From Paraconexibacter sp040581415 (GTDB lineage Bacteria > Actinomycetota > Thermoleophilia > Solirubrobacterales > Solirubrobacteraceae): a DNA stretch of 64,000 nucleotides. Of this stretch, positions 1 to 7,428 are shown piece by piece. Numbering within the stretch: position 1 is the first letter of the stretch; the number at the start of each line of letters is the position of its first letter. The position numbers and the translations under genes are program-made. The notes under the pieces are model-generated. The model was not told the origin of the DNA. It saw only the letters and a list, made by a program, of their open reading frames with translations, and did not search any database. The stretch lies in assembly GCF_040581415.1 (NCBI RefSeq), contig NZ_CP114014.1, positions 5,332,001 through 5,396,000 of the forward strand. The letters are read 5' to 3'.

Positions 1-160
1 GCGCCGCGCCGTCGAGCATCAGGCCGGGGTGCCACCGCAGCGTCGGCTGCGCCTCGAAGAACGCGGCGTCGACCTCGCCGACCGGGTCCAGCAGCGCGGC
101 CAGCCCGAGGTTGAACGGGCCCAGGCCGATGCCCGCGACGTCGTGGACCCGAGCGCTCAT
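1..160 (-). CDS. L-lysine/L-ornithine N-monooxygenase, N-terminal fragment (siderophore biosynthesis)
   Basis: Only the first 53 codons are in the window; the gene runs off the left edge. The start ATG is at 160-158 and overlaps the stop of the upstream acyltransferase gene. The visible N-terminus reads GIGLGPFNLGLAALLD, then FFE and WHPGLMLDGA. This is the FAD-binding glycine motif and the substrate-side WHPGMML-type signature of the IucD/SidA/DesB family. These enzymes hydroxylate the side-chain amine of lysine, ornithine or a diamine with FAD and NADPH, as the first step to hydroxamate siderophores. It is the last visible gene of the operon that begins with the synthetase at 2549. The exact amine substrate cannot be read from the fragment. 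Confidence 0.85.
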   Translation of the reverse strand, partial: MSARVHDVAGIGLGPFNLGLAALLDPVGEVDAAFFEAQPTLRWHPGLMLDGAA

Positions 161-711
161 CCGACCGCCCCGGGGCGGGGCGAACGTGCCCGCTGGGCGA
201 GATCGCCCGGCGTCCACGCGATGAGCGCCGCGGTCTTGTCGGGCAGCGTCAGGGTCGCGATCCGCTCGCCGCCGACCGCCGCGCAGAACGCGAGCATCCG
301 CGCGTTGCGGGCGTCCGGCTCGCAGAGCACGCGCGTCGCACCGGGCTCGTCGAGCAGGCGGTCGACGACCAGCCGGGCCAGCGCCCGCGCGGCGCCGGTC
401 CCCAGCTGGGAGGCGGGGCCGACGAGGATGTGCCAGCCGCGGTCCCCGGGCTGCGCGTCGTAGTGCGCCGCGAGCGGGTCGTCGCTGACCGTGTACGTCT
501 CGACGTACGCGAACGGCTCGTCGCCCACGGCTCCGACCCAGCTGCGCTGGTGCGCGAGCGCGGCGGCGCCCGCGAGGTAGGCGGCGGTCCGCTCGGGCGG
601 CCCCGCGAGGTTCCACCACGGGCTGACGTGCGGCTCCTGCATCCAGCCGTGGAGCAGGGTCAGGTCGGCGACCGCGTCCAGCGGCCGCAGCGTCACCATG
701 GCCGTCGTCAT
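157..711 (-). CDS. siderophore biosynthesis N-acyltransferase (GNAT, IucB/RhbD/DesC-like)
   Basis: This 184-residue GNAT protein probably acylates an N-hydroxylated amine with acyl-CoA to make the hydroxamate. The start is ATG 711-709, which overlaps the upstream synthetase stop in an ATGA; a longer reading frame exists but would run deep into that gene. Family features are the PHVSPWWNLAGP segment near the N-terminus (residues about 27-38), the EPFAYVETY strand, and the CoA-loop region GWHILVGPASQLGTGAARAL, followed by RVLCEPDARNARMLAFC. These match the Acetyltransf_8 type found with IucA/IucC synthetases. It lies between the synthetase and monooxygenase genes with overlaps on both sides, so the three are translationally coupled. 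Acyl donor (acetyl, succinyl or longer) is unknown. Confidence 0.88.
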   Translation of the reverse strand: MTTAMVTLRPLDAVADLTLLHGWMQEPHVSPWWNLAGPPERTAAYLAGAAALAHQRSWVGAVGDEPFAYVETYTVSDDPLAAHYDAQPGDRGWHILVGPASQLGTGAARALARLVVDRLLDEPGATRVLCEPDARNARMLAFCAAVGGERIATLTLPDKTAALIAWTPGDLAQRARSPRPGAVG

Positions 712-2549
712 GCCGCGGCCCGGCGCAGCGGGTTCGGGATCGTGCCGTAGACCGACTGCGTGGCGATGTCCCCGACGAGCTCGTCCATGTCGTGCAGCCG
801 TGTACGCAGGTTGCCCTTGCACGGCCAGCGCTCGTCGTCAAGCAACCGGTCGAGCAGCGTGTGCGGGTAGCGGCCGCCCTGCCGGCGCTCGTCGGCGAGC
901 GTGTCGCGCAGCACGGCGAGCAGCTCCGGCCCGTCGGCGCAGCCGTCCAGGACGAGGGTGTCGATCGTCCCCACCGCCGCGTTCAGGAACGGGTAGTAGA
1001 CGAGGCGCTCGTCGGCGAGCGCCTCGGGGAAGATCGACTCGCTGGCCTCGCCCAGACCCGGGACCACGCGCGTGAGGTCGGCGTGGGCGGCCTCGCGGTG
1101 GAAGTAACCCTGGCTGTCGCGGATCAGGCAGCGGTCCGGCCAGCCGTGGCGGTCCAGCTGCAGGAGGGTGTTCTGCTGGTGCGGCTCGAAGCAGAGGCCG
1201 ACGTCGAGGTAGAGGCGGACCAGCGACCGCACGACGACGTCGCAGTAGCGGCGGATCCACTCGGTGGCGACGTCCGCCTCGGTCCGGCCGCGCGTCGCCG
1301 CGATCCGGCCGACGACGTTCCCGAGGCGGCTGCGCCCGCCAAACGGGTGCCGCTCGCAGAGCGACGCCAGGCAGATGGGGCGCTCGCCGGCGAACGAATT
1401 CGCCCGCAGGAGGACCGAGAGGCTGTCGATCAGCGGTTCGCCGACGCCCGCCCGGACCGCGAGGAAGGCAGGGTCGTGGACGACGCGCAGCCGCGGTGCG
1501 GCGGCACGGGCCGCGGCACCCACGCGGGTGAACGCCTCCAGGTGGGCGGCCTCGGCGGCGCGCGTGAGCTCCTTGGGCAGCGTCACCCGCAGGGAGTTCG
1601 TCACGCGCACGTCGAGGGAGAACTTCAGCTGCCAACCCCAGTCCTCGCGGTACACGGTCCGCACCGAGCTGGTCGGCGTGACGGGGGCGCCGAGCGGCCC
1701 GAGGTCGACGATGTCGTCGTCCGCCAGCAGCGCCGCCACCGACGGGTCGGCGCCGAGGTGCGCCAGCTGCCAGGGGTGGGCGGGGATCAGGATCCTTGGG
1801 CCCAGGCCGGTGAGCGCGGCGCGCAGCTCGTGCTCGTCGACCGCCGGATCGCCGTGCAGCAGGCGCCCCACGAGGGTCGGCGCGTCCTCGCGCTCACCGC
1901 TGCCGTGGTGCACGAGCGACGGGACGACGGCAAGCCAGTGCAGCGCGAAGCGCCCACGCGTCTCGGGCGAGTAGACGTCCCGCTCGTCGGCCGAGAGCTC
2001 GACACGGCTCTTGGCCGTCGGGTGCAGCGGGTGGCCGACGAGCAGCCCCTGCTCGCTGTCGATGAACGGCAGCGTCCGCCCGTCGTAGAGGTCGTCCAGG
2101 CCGCCGTCGGTGGCCCGCAGCTCGAGGTGGTGGGCGGTCTGCGCGATGCTGTCCCGGATCCGCTCGAGCAGGACCTCGGGCGCGCCGTCGCCGCGCGGGT
2201 CGCCGGCCTGCAGGTGACCCAGGAGCAGGTCGGCCAGCGCCTCGACGGAGAGCTCGTCGTCGACCACGTCGCCGTCGTCCCCGACAAGGATGGGCGGGCC
2301 GGCGAGCAGGCAGCGGTCGGTCGGCGTGCGGCGGGCGACCCCGACCTGCAGCCGGGTCCCGGGCCGCTGGGCGAGCGTCAGGACAGCGGTCTGCGGCGCG
2401 GCGTCGTCCCCGGCGCGCGGGACGAACTGCCAGTCGCCGGTCTCCCGGATGTGGCAGTTGACGAGCGCCGACGTCGCCGCTGCGGTCGCCGCGGCCCGGG
2501 CGCGACCGGCCGGAGGCGCCCCTGCCGCGGTGACGATGGACTCGCGCAT
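708..2549 (-). CDS. NRPS-independent siderophore synthetase (IucA/IucC family, DesD-like)
   Basis: This 613-residue protein has the usual length of IucA/IucC synthetases, which adenylate a carboxylate and condense it with a hydroxamate amine. Visible signatures are GHPLHPTAKSR (residues about 167-177), IPAHPWQ, the TSSVRT segment, and a C-terminal PHQQNTLLQ...RDSQGYFHR block that carries nucleotide-binding residues. It is the first gene of a three-gene operon (synthetase, acyltransferase, monooxygenase), the set used for desferrioxamine-like or aerobactin-like siderophores. An iron box at 2558-2571 lies only 8 bases before its ATG, so expression should rise when iron is low. The product could be a homo-oligomeric (DesD-like) or citrate-based siderophore; sequence alone does not decide. 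Confidence 0.93.
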   Translation of the reverse strand: MRESIVTAAGAPPAGRARAAATAAATSALVNCHIRETGDWQFVPRAGDDAAPQTAVLTLAQRPGTRLQVGVARRTPTDRCLLAGPPILVGDDGDVVDDELSVEALADLLLGHLQAGDPRGDGAPEVLLERIRDSIAQTAHHLELRATDGGLDDLYDGRTLPFIDSEQGLLVGHPLHPTAKSRVELSADERDVYSPETRGRFALHWLAVVPSLVHHGSGEREDAPTLVGRLLHGDPAVDEHELRAALTGLGPRILIPAHPWQLAHLGADPSVAALLADDDIVDLGPLGAPVTPTSSVRTVYREDWGWQLKFSLDVRVTNSLRVTLPKELTRAAEAAHLEAFTRVGAAARAAAPRLRVVHDPAFLAVRAGVGEPLIDSLSVLLRANSFAGERPICLASLCERHPFGGRSRLGNVVGRIAATRGRTEADVATEWIRRYCDVVVRSLVRLYLDVGLCFEPHQQNTLLQLDRHGWPDRCLIRDSQGYFHREAAHADLTRVVPGLGEASESIFPEALADERLVYYPFLNAAVGTIDTLVLDGCADGPELLAVLRDTLADERRQGGRYPHTLLDRLLDDERWPCKGNLRTRLHDMDELVGDIATQSVYGTIPNPLRRAAA

Positions 2550-2557
2550 CTGCGCGA

Positions 2558-2576
2558 TAAGGTTACCCTAACTCCG
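2558..2576 (-). promoter_or_regulatory. DtxR/IdeR-type iron box of the siderophore operon
   Basis: The site reads TAAGGTTACCCTAACTCC from position 2558. It fits the core TWAGG-N4-CCTWA shared by six sites in this window and most of the actinobacterial DtxR/IdeR consensus. It ends 8 bases before the synthetase start codon, so a bound repressor would cover the start of transcription or translation. Assignment to a particular regulator is inference. Confidence 0.75.
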
Positions 2577-2639
2577 ACTGCGCCGGTCGGAAAGGACCGG
2601 CGCCGTCCGGGGCGGGCTGCGGTGCGGCCCCGGCCCCGC

Positions 2640-4619
2640 TCAGCGGCTGAGGGTGAGCTGCTTCGTGACCGTCTTCCCGCTCGACGGCCTCAGCGTGACC
2701 CGCACGGCGAGGCGGCCCGTCCGGCGCAGCAGCGCCTTGGCGTCCTTCCCGAGGACGAGCGTGAGCGTCTTCTTCGCGCCGGCCTTCACGACGTAGGCCT
2801 GCGCACGGGCGATCGTGAGCGTCACGAGACGGCGGCCGACGCGGACCTTGGCGCGGCTCTGCACGCGGACGGTCCCGCGGCAGGACGCCGACCCGGCGGG
2901 GCAGCGGACGACCAGCGGCGCGCGGCCCTTCGCGTCGGCCTTCAGCTTCAGCGAGCTGATCGCCCCGGGACGCGGCGCCGGAGCCTTCGGCGGGGTCGGC
3001 TTGGTCGGCGACGTGGGCGTGGCCGGGACCGTCGGGGTGGTGGGCGTGGTGGGTGTCGTCGGCGTCGTGGGCGTCGTCGGGACGGTCGGCGGCGGGCTGA
3101 CGGGGATGGCCATCGTGATCCCCGGCGGGACCGGGGAGGCGGATGTCGCGTAGCGGCCGAGCGAGCCGTCCGACGGCGCGATGCGCCCGCGCGTGGCGTA
3201 CGGCACCGCGTCGTCCTTCACGTCGATGGCCGCCTGGGCGCAGTCGAGCGTCGTCGGGTTGGCCTCGGTCCCGGCCCGCACGACGAAGGAGCCGTAGGGC
3301 GTCGCCGAGAAGGTCGACGTCACGATCGGGCCGCCCGGGCCGCCGGCCGCCGGGCCGGTGAACGTGAGCGCGGGCGTGGATCCCACCGGCCCGGCGGAGA
3401 ACCGCGGGACGGTGCCACCGGCGGCGTTCCAGGTGCTGTCGGGCAGCGTCACGTCGATGGTGGTCGCCTCGAAGCCGCTCCCCGCCTGGCGCAGGCGGTA
3501 GGTGCCCTCGGCACGGAAGGTCTGCGTGCCCTGGGTCGTGCCGGCGCCGGCGAGCGTCACCCAGACGGTCACCGGATAGTCCTTGCCGGTGACGTACAGC
3601 GGCGTACCCGCGCTCTGCGAGCGGGCGAGCGTCGCCACGGTGTCGGGGGACAGCGTGAGCCGCGCCTGCACCGAGCTGAGCGTGAACGGCCCGCCCCCGG
3701 AGGCGCCGGCCGGCAGCGGCGGCGAACGCAGCTCCATCCGCGCGGGGTCCAGCTCGCGCGTCAGGCCGGCCGGCAGGTTGGCCGCCGCGCCCGAGGCCAG
3801 GCGGCCGAGCTCGTTGATGCAGGTGGCGTTCTGCGGGCCGAGCTCGGAGTCGATGACCGCCGCCGGCGACGGCACGACCTCGGTCCCGCCCTCGTCGAAC
3901 TGGACGTTGGCGGCGCTGCCGGGCTGGCAGTCGAAGACCACGTTGGTGCTGCCCGAGAAGGAGGCCTGGACGACCGTGCTGCCCTTCGTCGGACGCAGCG
4001 CGCCGCTCGGCCCGGTCGGCAGCTGGGGCAGCGCGCCCGCGTCCGCCTGGCTGAAGACGACGTCGCCGCCGGTCGCGGTCCAGGTGGTCGCCGGCAGGTC
4101 GTTGCCGGAGTAGGTGAACGGCGTCGACGCGAGGTAGCGGTTGTCGTCCGCCGGGTCGACGGTGATGTCCGTCGTCGCCGTCACCTCGATCGGTCCGATG
4201 ACCTGCACGTGCTCGGCGGTGTTCGTCGCCTTCACCGCGACCCAGACCTTGGCTGTGATCGTGTTCGGCCCCGCCTTCAGCAGCCCGAGCGCGTACCCGA
4301 ACTTCGCGAGGTACTCGGGCAGCTGCACGTCGACCTTTCCGGCGGACAGCGCGACCCGCTGACCCGGGACGACCTCCGTGCTCGACGGGTGACGCGCGTC
4401 CGTGACGAGGCTGCTGGTGGCGTTCAGCGTCACCGTCTGGCTGCGGTAGAACTCGTCGAGCGGGTAGAAGCACGCGTTCGGCGACGTCGCCGCGGCGGCG
4501 CTTCCGGCGCTCGCGAGGACTGCAAGGACGGCCAGCGCCGGTACCCACACGCGGGTGCGGCGACGGGCTCCCACAGGCAGGCTGGGGGCGGGGCGGGACG
4601 ACAGGCGCGAGAAGGACAC
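2640..4619 (-). CDS. large secreted protein, iron-box associated, with basic C-terminal beta domain
   Basis: This 659-residue protein has a signal peptide (arginine-rich start, hydrophobic core, SAAAA cleavage region near residue 43). Two similar extracellular domains follow, each bracketed by cysteines: ACFYPLDEF to VVFDCQPG (about 49-232), then ATCINELG to TLDCAQAA. A PTT/PTP proline-threonine linker (about 515-550) leads to a basic C-terminal domain with a CPAGSASC pair and KVRVGRRLVTL. The first domain resembles that of the smaller protein at 7429-8511, so the two are paralogues. The layout recalls Cys-bracketed secreted domains such as DUF6801, a weak comparison made from memory. The gene diverges from 4763 across an iron box at 4695. 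Function is not known; a surface role in iron limitation is inferred from context. Confidence 0.8.
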   Translation of the reverse strand: MSFSRLSSRPAPSLPVGARRRTRVWVPALAVLAVLASAGSAAAATSPNACFYPLDEFYRSQTVTLNATSSLVTDARHPSSTEVVPGQRVALSAGKVDVQLPEYLAKFGYALGLLKAGPNTITAKVWVAVKATNTAEHVQVIGPIEVTATTDITVDPADDNRYLASTPFTYSGNDLPATTWTATGGDVVFSQADAGALPQLPTGPSGALRPTKGSTVVQASFSGSTNVVFDCQPGSAANVQFDEGGTEVVPSPAAVIDSELGPQNATCINELGRLASGAAANLPAGLTRELDPARMELRSPPLPAGASGGGPFTLSSVQARLTLSPDTVATLARSQSAGTPLYVTGKDYPVTVWVTLAGAGTTQGTQTFRAEGTYRLRQAGSGFEATTIDVTLPDSTWNAAGGTVPRFSAGPVGSTPALTFTGPAAGGPGGPIVTSTFSATPYGSFVVRAGTEANPTTLDCAQAAIDVKDDAVPYATRGRIAPSDGSLGRYATSASPVPPGITMAIPVSPPPTVPTTPTTPTTPTTPTTPTVPATPTSPTKPTPPKAPAPRPGAISSLKLKADAKGRAPLVVRCPAGSASCRGTVRVQSRAKVRVGRRLVTLTIARAQAYVVKAGAKKTLTLVLGKDAKALLRRTGRLAVRVTLRPSSGKTVTKQLTLSR

Positions 4620-4693
4620 AGGGCTCCGTGGTGCAGCGGGCCGCGTATGGCTGCCCTGACGATGAACGGGTGCCCATGCTACCTTCGCCTCGG

Positions 4694-4709
4694 GTAAGGG
4701 TCGCCTTAC
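4694..4709. promoter_or_regulatory. iron box between two divergent secreted-protein genes
   Basis: GTAAGGGTCGCCTTAC is a perfect 6-bp inverted repeat around a 4-base centre and contains the TWAGG-N4-CCTWA core (4695-4708). It lies 75 bases before the minus-strand gene ending at 2640 and 54 bases before the plus-strand gene at 4763, so it could control both. Confidence 0.7.
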
Positions 4710-4762
4710 TCAGTTCGACCACCCACCCACCGACGTTCCCAGGCCTTCAGGAGGCTACGACG

Positions 4763-6604
4763 ATGAGACGGACCCCCACCACCCTCGGCGCCCTCGCGCT
4801 GGGCGCGGCGCTGCTCAGCGCGGGCCAGGCGCAGGCCGCCTCGCTCGACGCGTCCTTCGGCACCAGCGGCACCGCGTTCTCGCCGCTGTCCGCCACGCTC
4901 GGCGACCGCTACTTCGATGCCGTGACCGGCCCCGCCGGCGGCACCTACAACGCCGGCTACACCACCGTCGCCGGCACCGACCAGGCCTTCGCCGTCAGCC
5001 GCACCGATGCGAGCGGCGCGCTCGTGACCAGCTTCGGCACCGGTGGCGTGGCCAGCGTCAACGTCACCGCCGCCCCCTTCGCGGCGCCTCCGGCCGGCAC
5101 CGCGCCGACCGGCACCACCGAGATCGCCCGCAGCATCGCGCTGCAGGCCGACGGCAAGATCGTGATCGCCGGCACCGCCGAGGCGACCGGCGGCGCCGAC
5201 AGCCGCGACACCGACGCCGTCGTGGTCCGCTTCAACACCGACGGCACCCCGGACGCCACGTTCGGCACCGGCGGCGTCGCCCGCCTGAACCTGAGCGACG
5301 GCCGCACGCCGGCCGCGCTCGAGACGATCGTGGGCGACCAGGCGTGGGGCGTGAAGATCCGCCCGACCGGCCAGATCGTCGTCGCCGCCTCCAAGGGCGT
5401 GCAGAGCGACGAGGTCCCCGCCCGCACGACCAGGACGATCGCGGCGGTCCAGCTCACGAGCGCCGGTGCGCTCGACGCGTCGTTCGGCACCGCCGGCGTC
5501 GGGCTGTCCGAGACCGGTGGCTCGCTGAACGTCCGCAACGGCACCCTCACCGACGACGGCGACTTCTTGATCGCCAGCTACGGCGGCACGCCCGTCCGTC
5601 CGTCCATCCACCGCTTCCTCGCGAACGGCGCGAAGGACACGACCTGGGGCAACGCCGGCGTGGCGTCCGGCGCGATCGGCGGTCCCGCACCAGGCTTCGC
5701 CGAGGCGTACACCGTCGTCCCGCACGGCTCCGGCGTCATCGGCGTGGGCTACGGCTCGCGTTCGACGACCCCCGCCAACGGCGTGGACGCCGTCGCCTAC
5801 CGCTTCAACGCGGCCGGCGTCTGGGACCAGACGTTCGGCAACGGCGGCCTGCTGTCGTACGACCGCGTCGCCGGCGCCGACCGCCTGCGCAACGTCGTCG
5901 CACTGCCGGACGGCCGCTTCGCCGGCGTCGGCAGCACCGAGGACCCGGCGGTCACCGGTCCGCCGGCCGTGGCCTCCAACGTGAACGGGCTCGTCCTGTT
6001 CTTCGACGGCGACGGCAACATCGACACCAGCGAGGGCACCGGCGGGGCGTTCAACGTCGACCTCGGCGGCACGTCCGACGCGTTCTTCGGCGCCGCGCTG
6101 GTCAGCGGCGGCAGGAAGCTCGTCGCCGCGGGCCACAAGGCCGGCACGCCGACCTCCGGTGACGACGCCGCGCTCACGCGCCTGAACCTCGTCAACGCCG
6201 TGTCCGGCCCCGCCGGTCCGGCGGGCGCTGCCGGCACCGCGGGTGCGCCGGGCGCAGCCGGTCCGGCCGGTCCCGCGGGCGCCAAGGGCGCCACCGGTGC
6301 GAAGGGCGCGAAGGGCGCCAAGGGCAGCTCGGCGCTGCCGCTGCGCGTCACGTGCAAGCTCGTCAGCGTGAAGAAGCGCAAGATCACCTGCACGGCCAAG
6401 AAGGTCGGCACGCGCGGGTCGGTCCGCGTCTCGCTGCTGCGCGGGGGCCGCACGGTCGCCGCCGGCAAGGCGCTGGCGACGAAGGGCACCGCCGCGGTCG
6501 CGCTGCGCGGCGCCGTGAAGGCGGGTCGCTACACGCTGGTCACCACGATCCCGACCGCGGCCGGCGGCCGCGTGAAGGTGACGCGGACGATCACGCTGCG
6601 GTAG
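4763..6604 (+). CDS. secreted delta-60 repeat protein with collagen-like segment
   Basis: The start is ATG 4763, preceded by a good ribosome site (CAGGAGG, about 4748); the frame is open further upstream, but only this start gives a clean signal peptide ending in AQAAS. The 613-residue protein has a series of repeats of the form LDASFG...GG followed by ALQADGKIVIAG-like strands, the delta-60 (DUF5122) pattern thought to form a beta-propeller-like surface domain. A run of about 14 Gly-X-X triplets (about residues 485-520) resembles a bacterial collagen-like stalk. The last part is a cysteine-containing basic beta domain. An iron box lies 54 bases upstream. A hairpin follows the stop. No enzymatic motif is visible; a surface-exposed or secreted structural role is likely. 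Confidence 0.85.
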   Translation: MRRTPTTLGALALGAALLSAGQAQAASLDASFGTSGTAFSPLSATLGDRYFDAVTGPAGGTYNAGYTTVAGTDQAFAVSRTDASGALVTSFGTGGVASVNVTAAPFAAPPAGTAPTGTTEIARSIALQADGKIVIAGTAEATGGADSRDTDAVVVRFNTDGTPDATFGTGGVARLNLSDGRTPAALETIVGDQAWGVKIRPTGQIVVAASKGVQSDEVPARTTRTIAAVQLTSAGALDASFGTAGVGLSETGGSLNVRNGTLTDDGDFLIASYGGTPVRPSIHRFLANGAKDTTWGNAGVASGAIGGPAPGFAEAYTVVPHGSGVIGVGYGSRSTTPANGVDAVAYRFNAAGVWDQTFGNGGLLSYDRVAGADRLRNVVALPDGRFAGVGSTEDPAVTGPPAVASNVNGLVLFFDGDGNIDTSEGTGGAFNVDLGGTSDAFFGAALVSGGRKLVAAGHKAGTPTSGDDAALTRLNLVNAVSGPAGPAGAAGTAGAPGAAGPAGPAGAKGATGAKGAKGAKGSSALPLRVTCKLVSVKKRKITCTAKKVGTRGSVRVSLLRGGRTVAAGKALATKGTAAVALRGAVKAGRYTLVTTIPTAAGGRVKVTRTITLR

Positions 6605-6614
6605 GAGGAGCCGC

Positions 6615-6638
6615 CCCTCTCCGCACTCGCGGGGAGGG
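6615..6638. terminator. bidirectional hairpin between convergent genes
   Basis: CCCTCTCCGC and GCGGGGAGGG form a 10-bp stem with one mismatch and a 4-base loop. It lies between the stop of the delta-60 protein gene (6604) and that of the DtxR gene (6659), as expected for a shared terminator. There is no T-run. Confidence 0.55.
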
Positions 6639-6658
6639 CCCCTCGCTCGCGGGCCTGC

Positions 6659-7369
6659 TCAGGTCGCGGTGACGAAGACCTGGCTGGCCGCGCGATCGGC
6701 GACCACCACGTCCTGCGCGGCGCGGCCGCGGCCAAGGCCGACCGTCACGTGGCCCGCCGCGGGCTGCACGTCGCGGATCCTCAGGCCGGTCCCCGGGACC
6801 AGCCCCACGTCGAAGAGCCAGCTGACGAGCTCGGCGTCGCTCTCGGCGACCCCGACGATCTCGCACTTCGTCCCCGCCTCGAGCTCGATCAGCCGGCGGA
6901 GCGACCCGGCCTCGGCCCGCTCGTCCGCCTTCGCGACCGGCCACCCGTGCGGGCAGCGGGCCGGCGACCCGAGCTTCTCGTGCAGGCGCTCGACCATCTC
7001 GGGCGTGAAGGCGTCGCGCATCTCCATCGCGCGTCCGTGCACCTCGCCCGGCGGGTAGCCCAGGTAGTCGACGAGGAACCCCTCGATCACGCGGGTCGCG
7101 CGGACCCCGTGCTCGGCCAGCGCGATCCCCGCCGGGGTCAGCGCGAGCGCACGGCCGGGACCACGGTCGACGAGGCCCTGGTCGCTGAGTCGGCGCAGCA
7201 TCTCGCCCGCGGAAGCGCGCGACACGCCCAGGCGCTCGGCGACCCGCGCAGCGATCGGCGCGGTGGCCTCGGACGGGCGGTACTCGCCGACCGGGAAGAG
7301 CAGCCCGTACAGCACCTCGACGTAGTCGAGCGATCGAGGGCTGCCGGTCGGTTGGGCCACGCTGAGCAT
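6659..7369 (-). CDS. DtxR-family metal-dependent transcriptional regulator with altered metal site
   Basis: This 236-residue protein has the DtxR layout: N-terminal winged helix (SLDYVEVLYGL to LTPAGIALAEHG, about 13-87), dimerisation helices (RVIEGFLVDYLGYPPGEVHGRAMEMRDAF), a CPHGWPV turn, and a C-terminal FeoA/SH3-like domain from about residue 160. The start is ATG 7369; longer frames run into the divergent gene. Several DtxR ligands seem changed. At the positions of C102, E105 and H106 the protein has Met, Arg and Asp, and His79 is replaced by Thr, while Asp replaces Met10 and Glu83 and His98 are kept. It diverges from 7429 with a single iron box between them, and is the natural candidate to bind the six boxes in this window. 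Whether it still senses a metal through the canonical site is open. Confidence 0.9.
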   Translation of the reverse strand: MLSVAQPTGSPRSLDYVEVLYGLLFPVGEYRPSEATAPIAARVAERLGVSRASAGEMLRRLSDQGLVDRGPGRALALTPAGIALAEHGVRATRVIEGFLVDYLGYPPGEVHGRAMEMRDAFTPEMVERLHEKLGSPARCPHGWPVAKADERAEAGSLRRLIELEAGTKCEIVGVAESDAELVSWLFDVGLVPGTGLRIRDVQPAAGHVTVGLGRGRAAQDVVVADRAASQVFVTAT

Positions 7370-7412
7370 CCTATGGCGTACCTCGGCCAGCGCGCTCGAC
7401 AGCGCTCGCTGA

Positions 7413-7428
7413 GTAAGGTGCGCCTTAC
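7413..7428. promoter_or_regulatory. iron box abutting the 7429 start codon
   Basis: GTAAGGTGCGCCTTAC is a perfect 6-bp inverted repeat around four bases. The next base is the A of the 7429 ATG, leaving no room for a ribosome site, so the mRNA may be leaderless. The dtxR-like start is 43 bases away on the other strand, so the site may also mediate autoregulation. Confidence 0.72.

Noticed and set aside
157..822. Longer start for the siderophore acyltransferase (GTG 822)
   Set aside because: It would overlap the synthetase gene by over 100 bases, and the extra residues look like out-of-frame translation; ATG 711 gives ATGA coupling.
792..4697. 1,301-codon plus-strand frame across the siderophore synthetase and secreted-protein genes
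   Set aside because: It crosses two well-supported minus-strand genes and an iron box, and its translation has no recognisable fold.
6190..6330. Collagen-like coding repeat as a phase-variable simple-sequence tract
   Set aside because: The DNA is not a uniform short tandem repeat; codons vary and no slippage-prone run is present.
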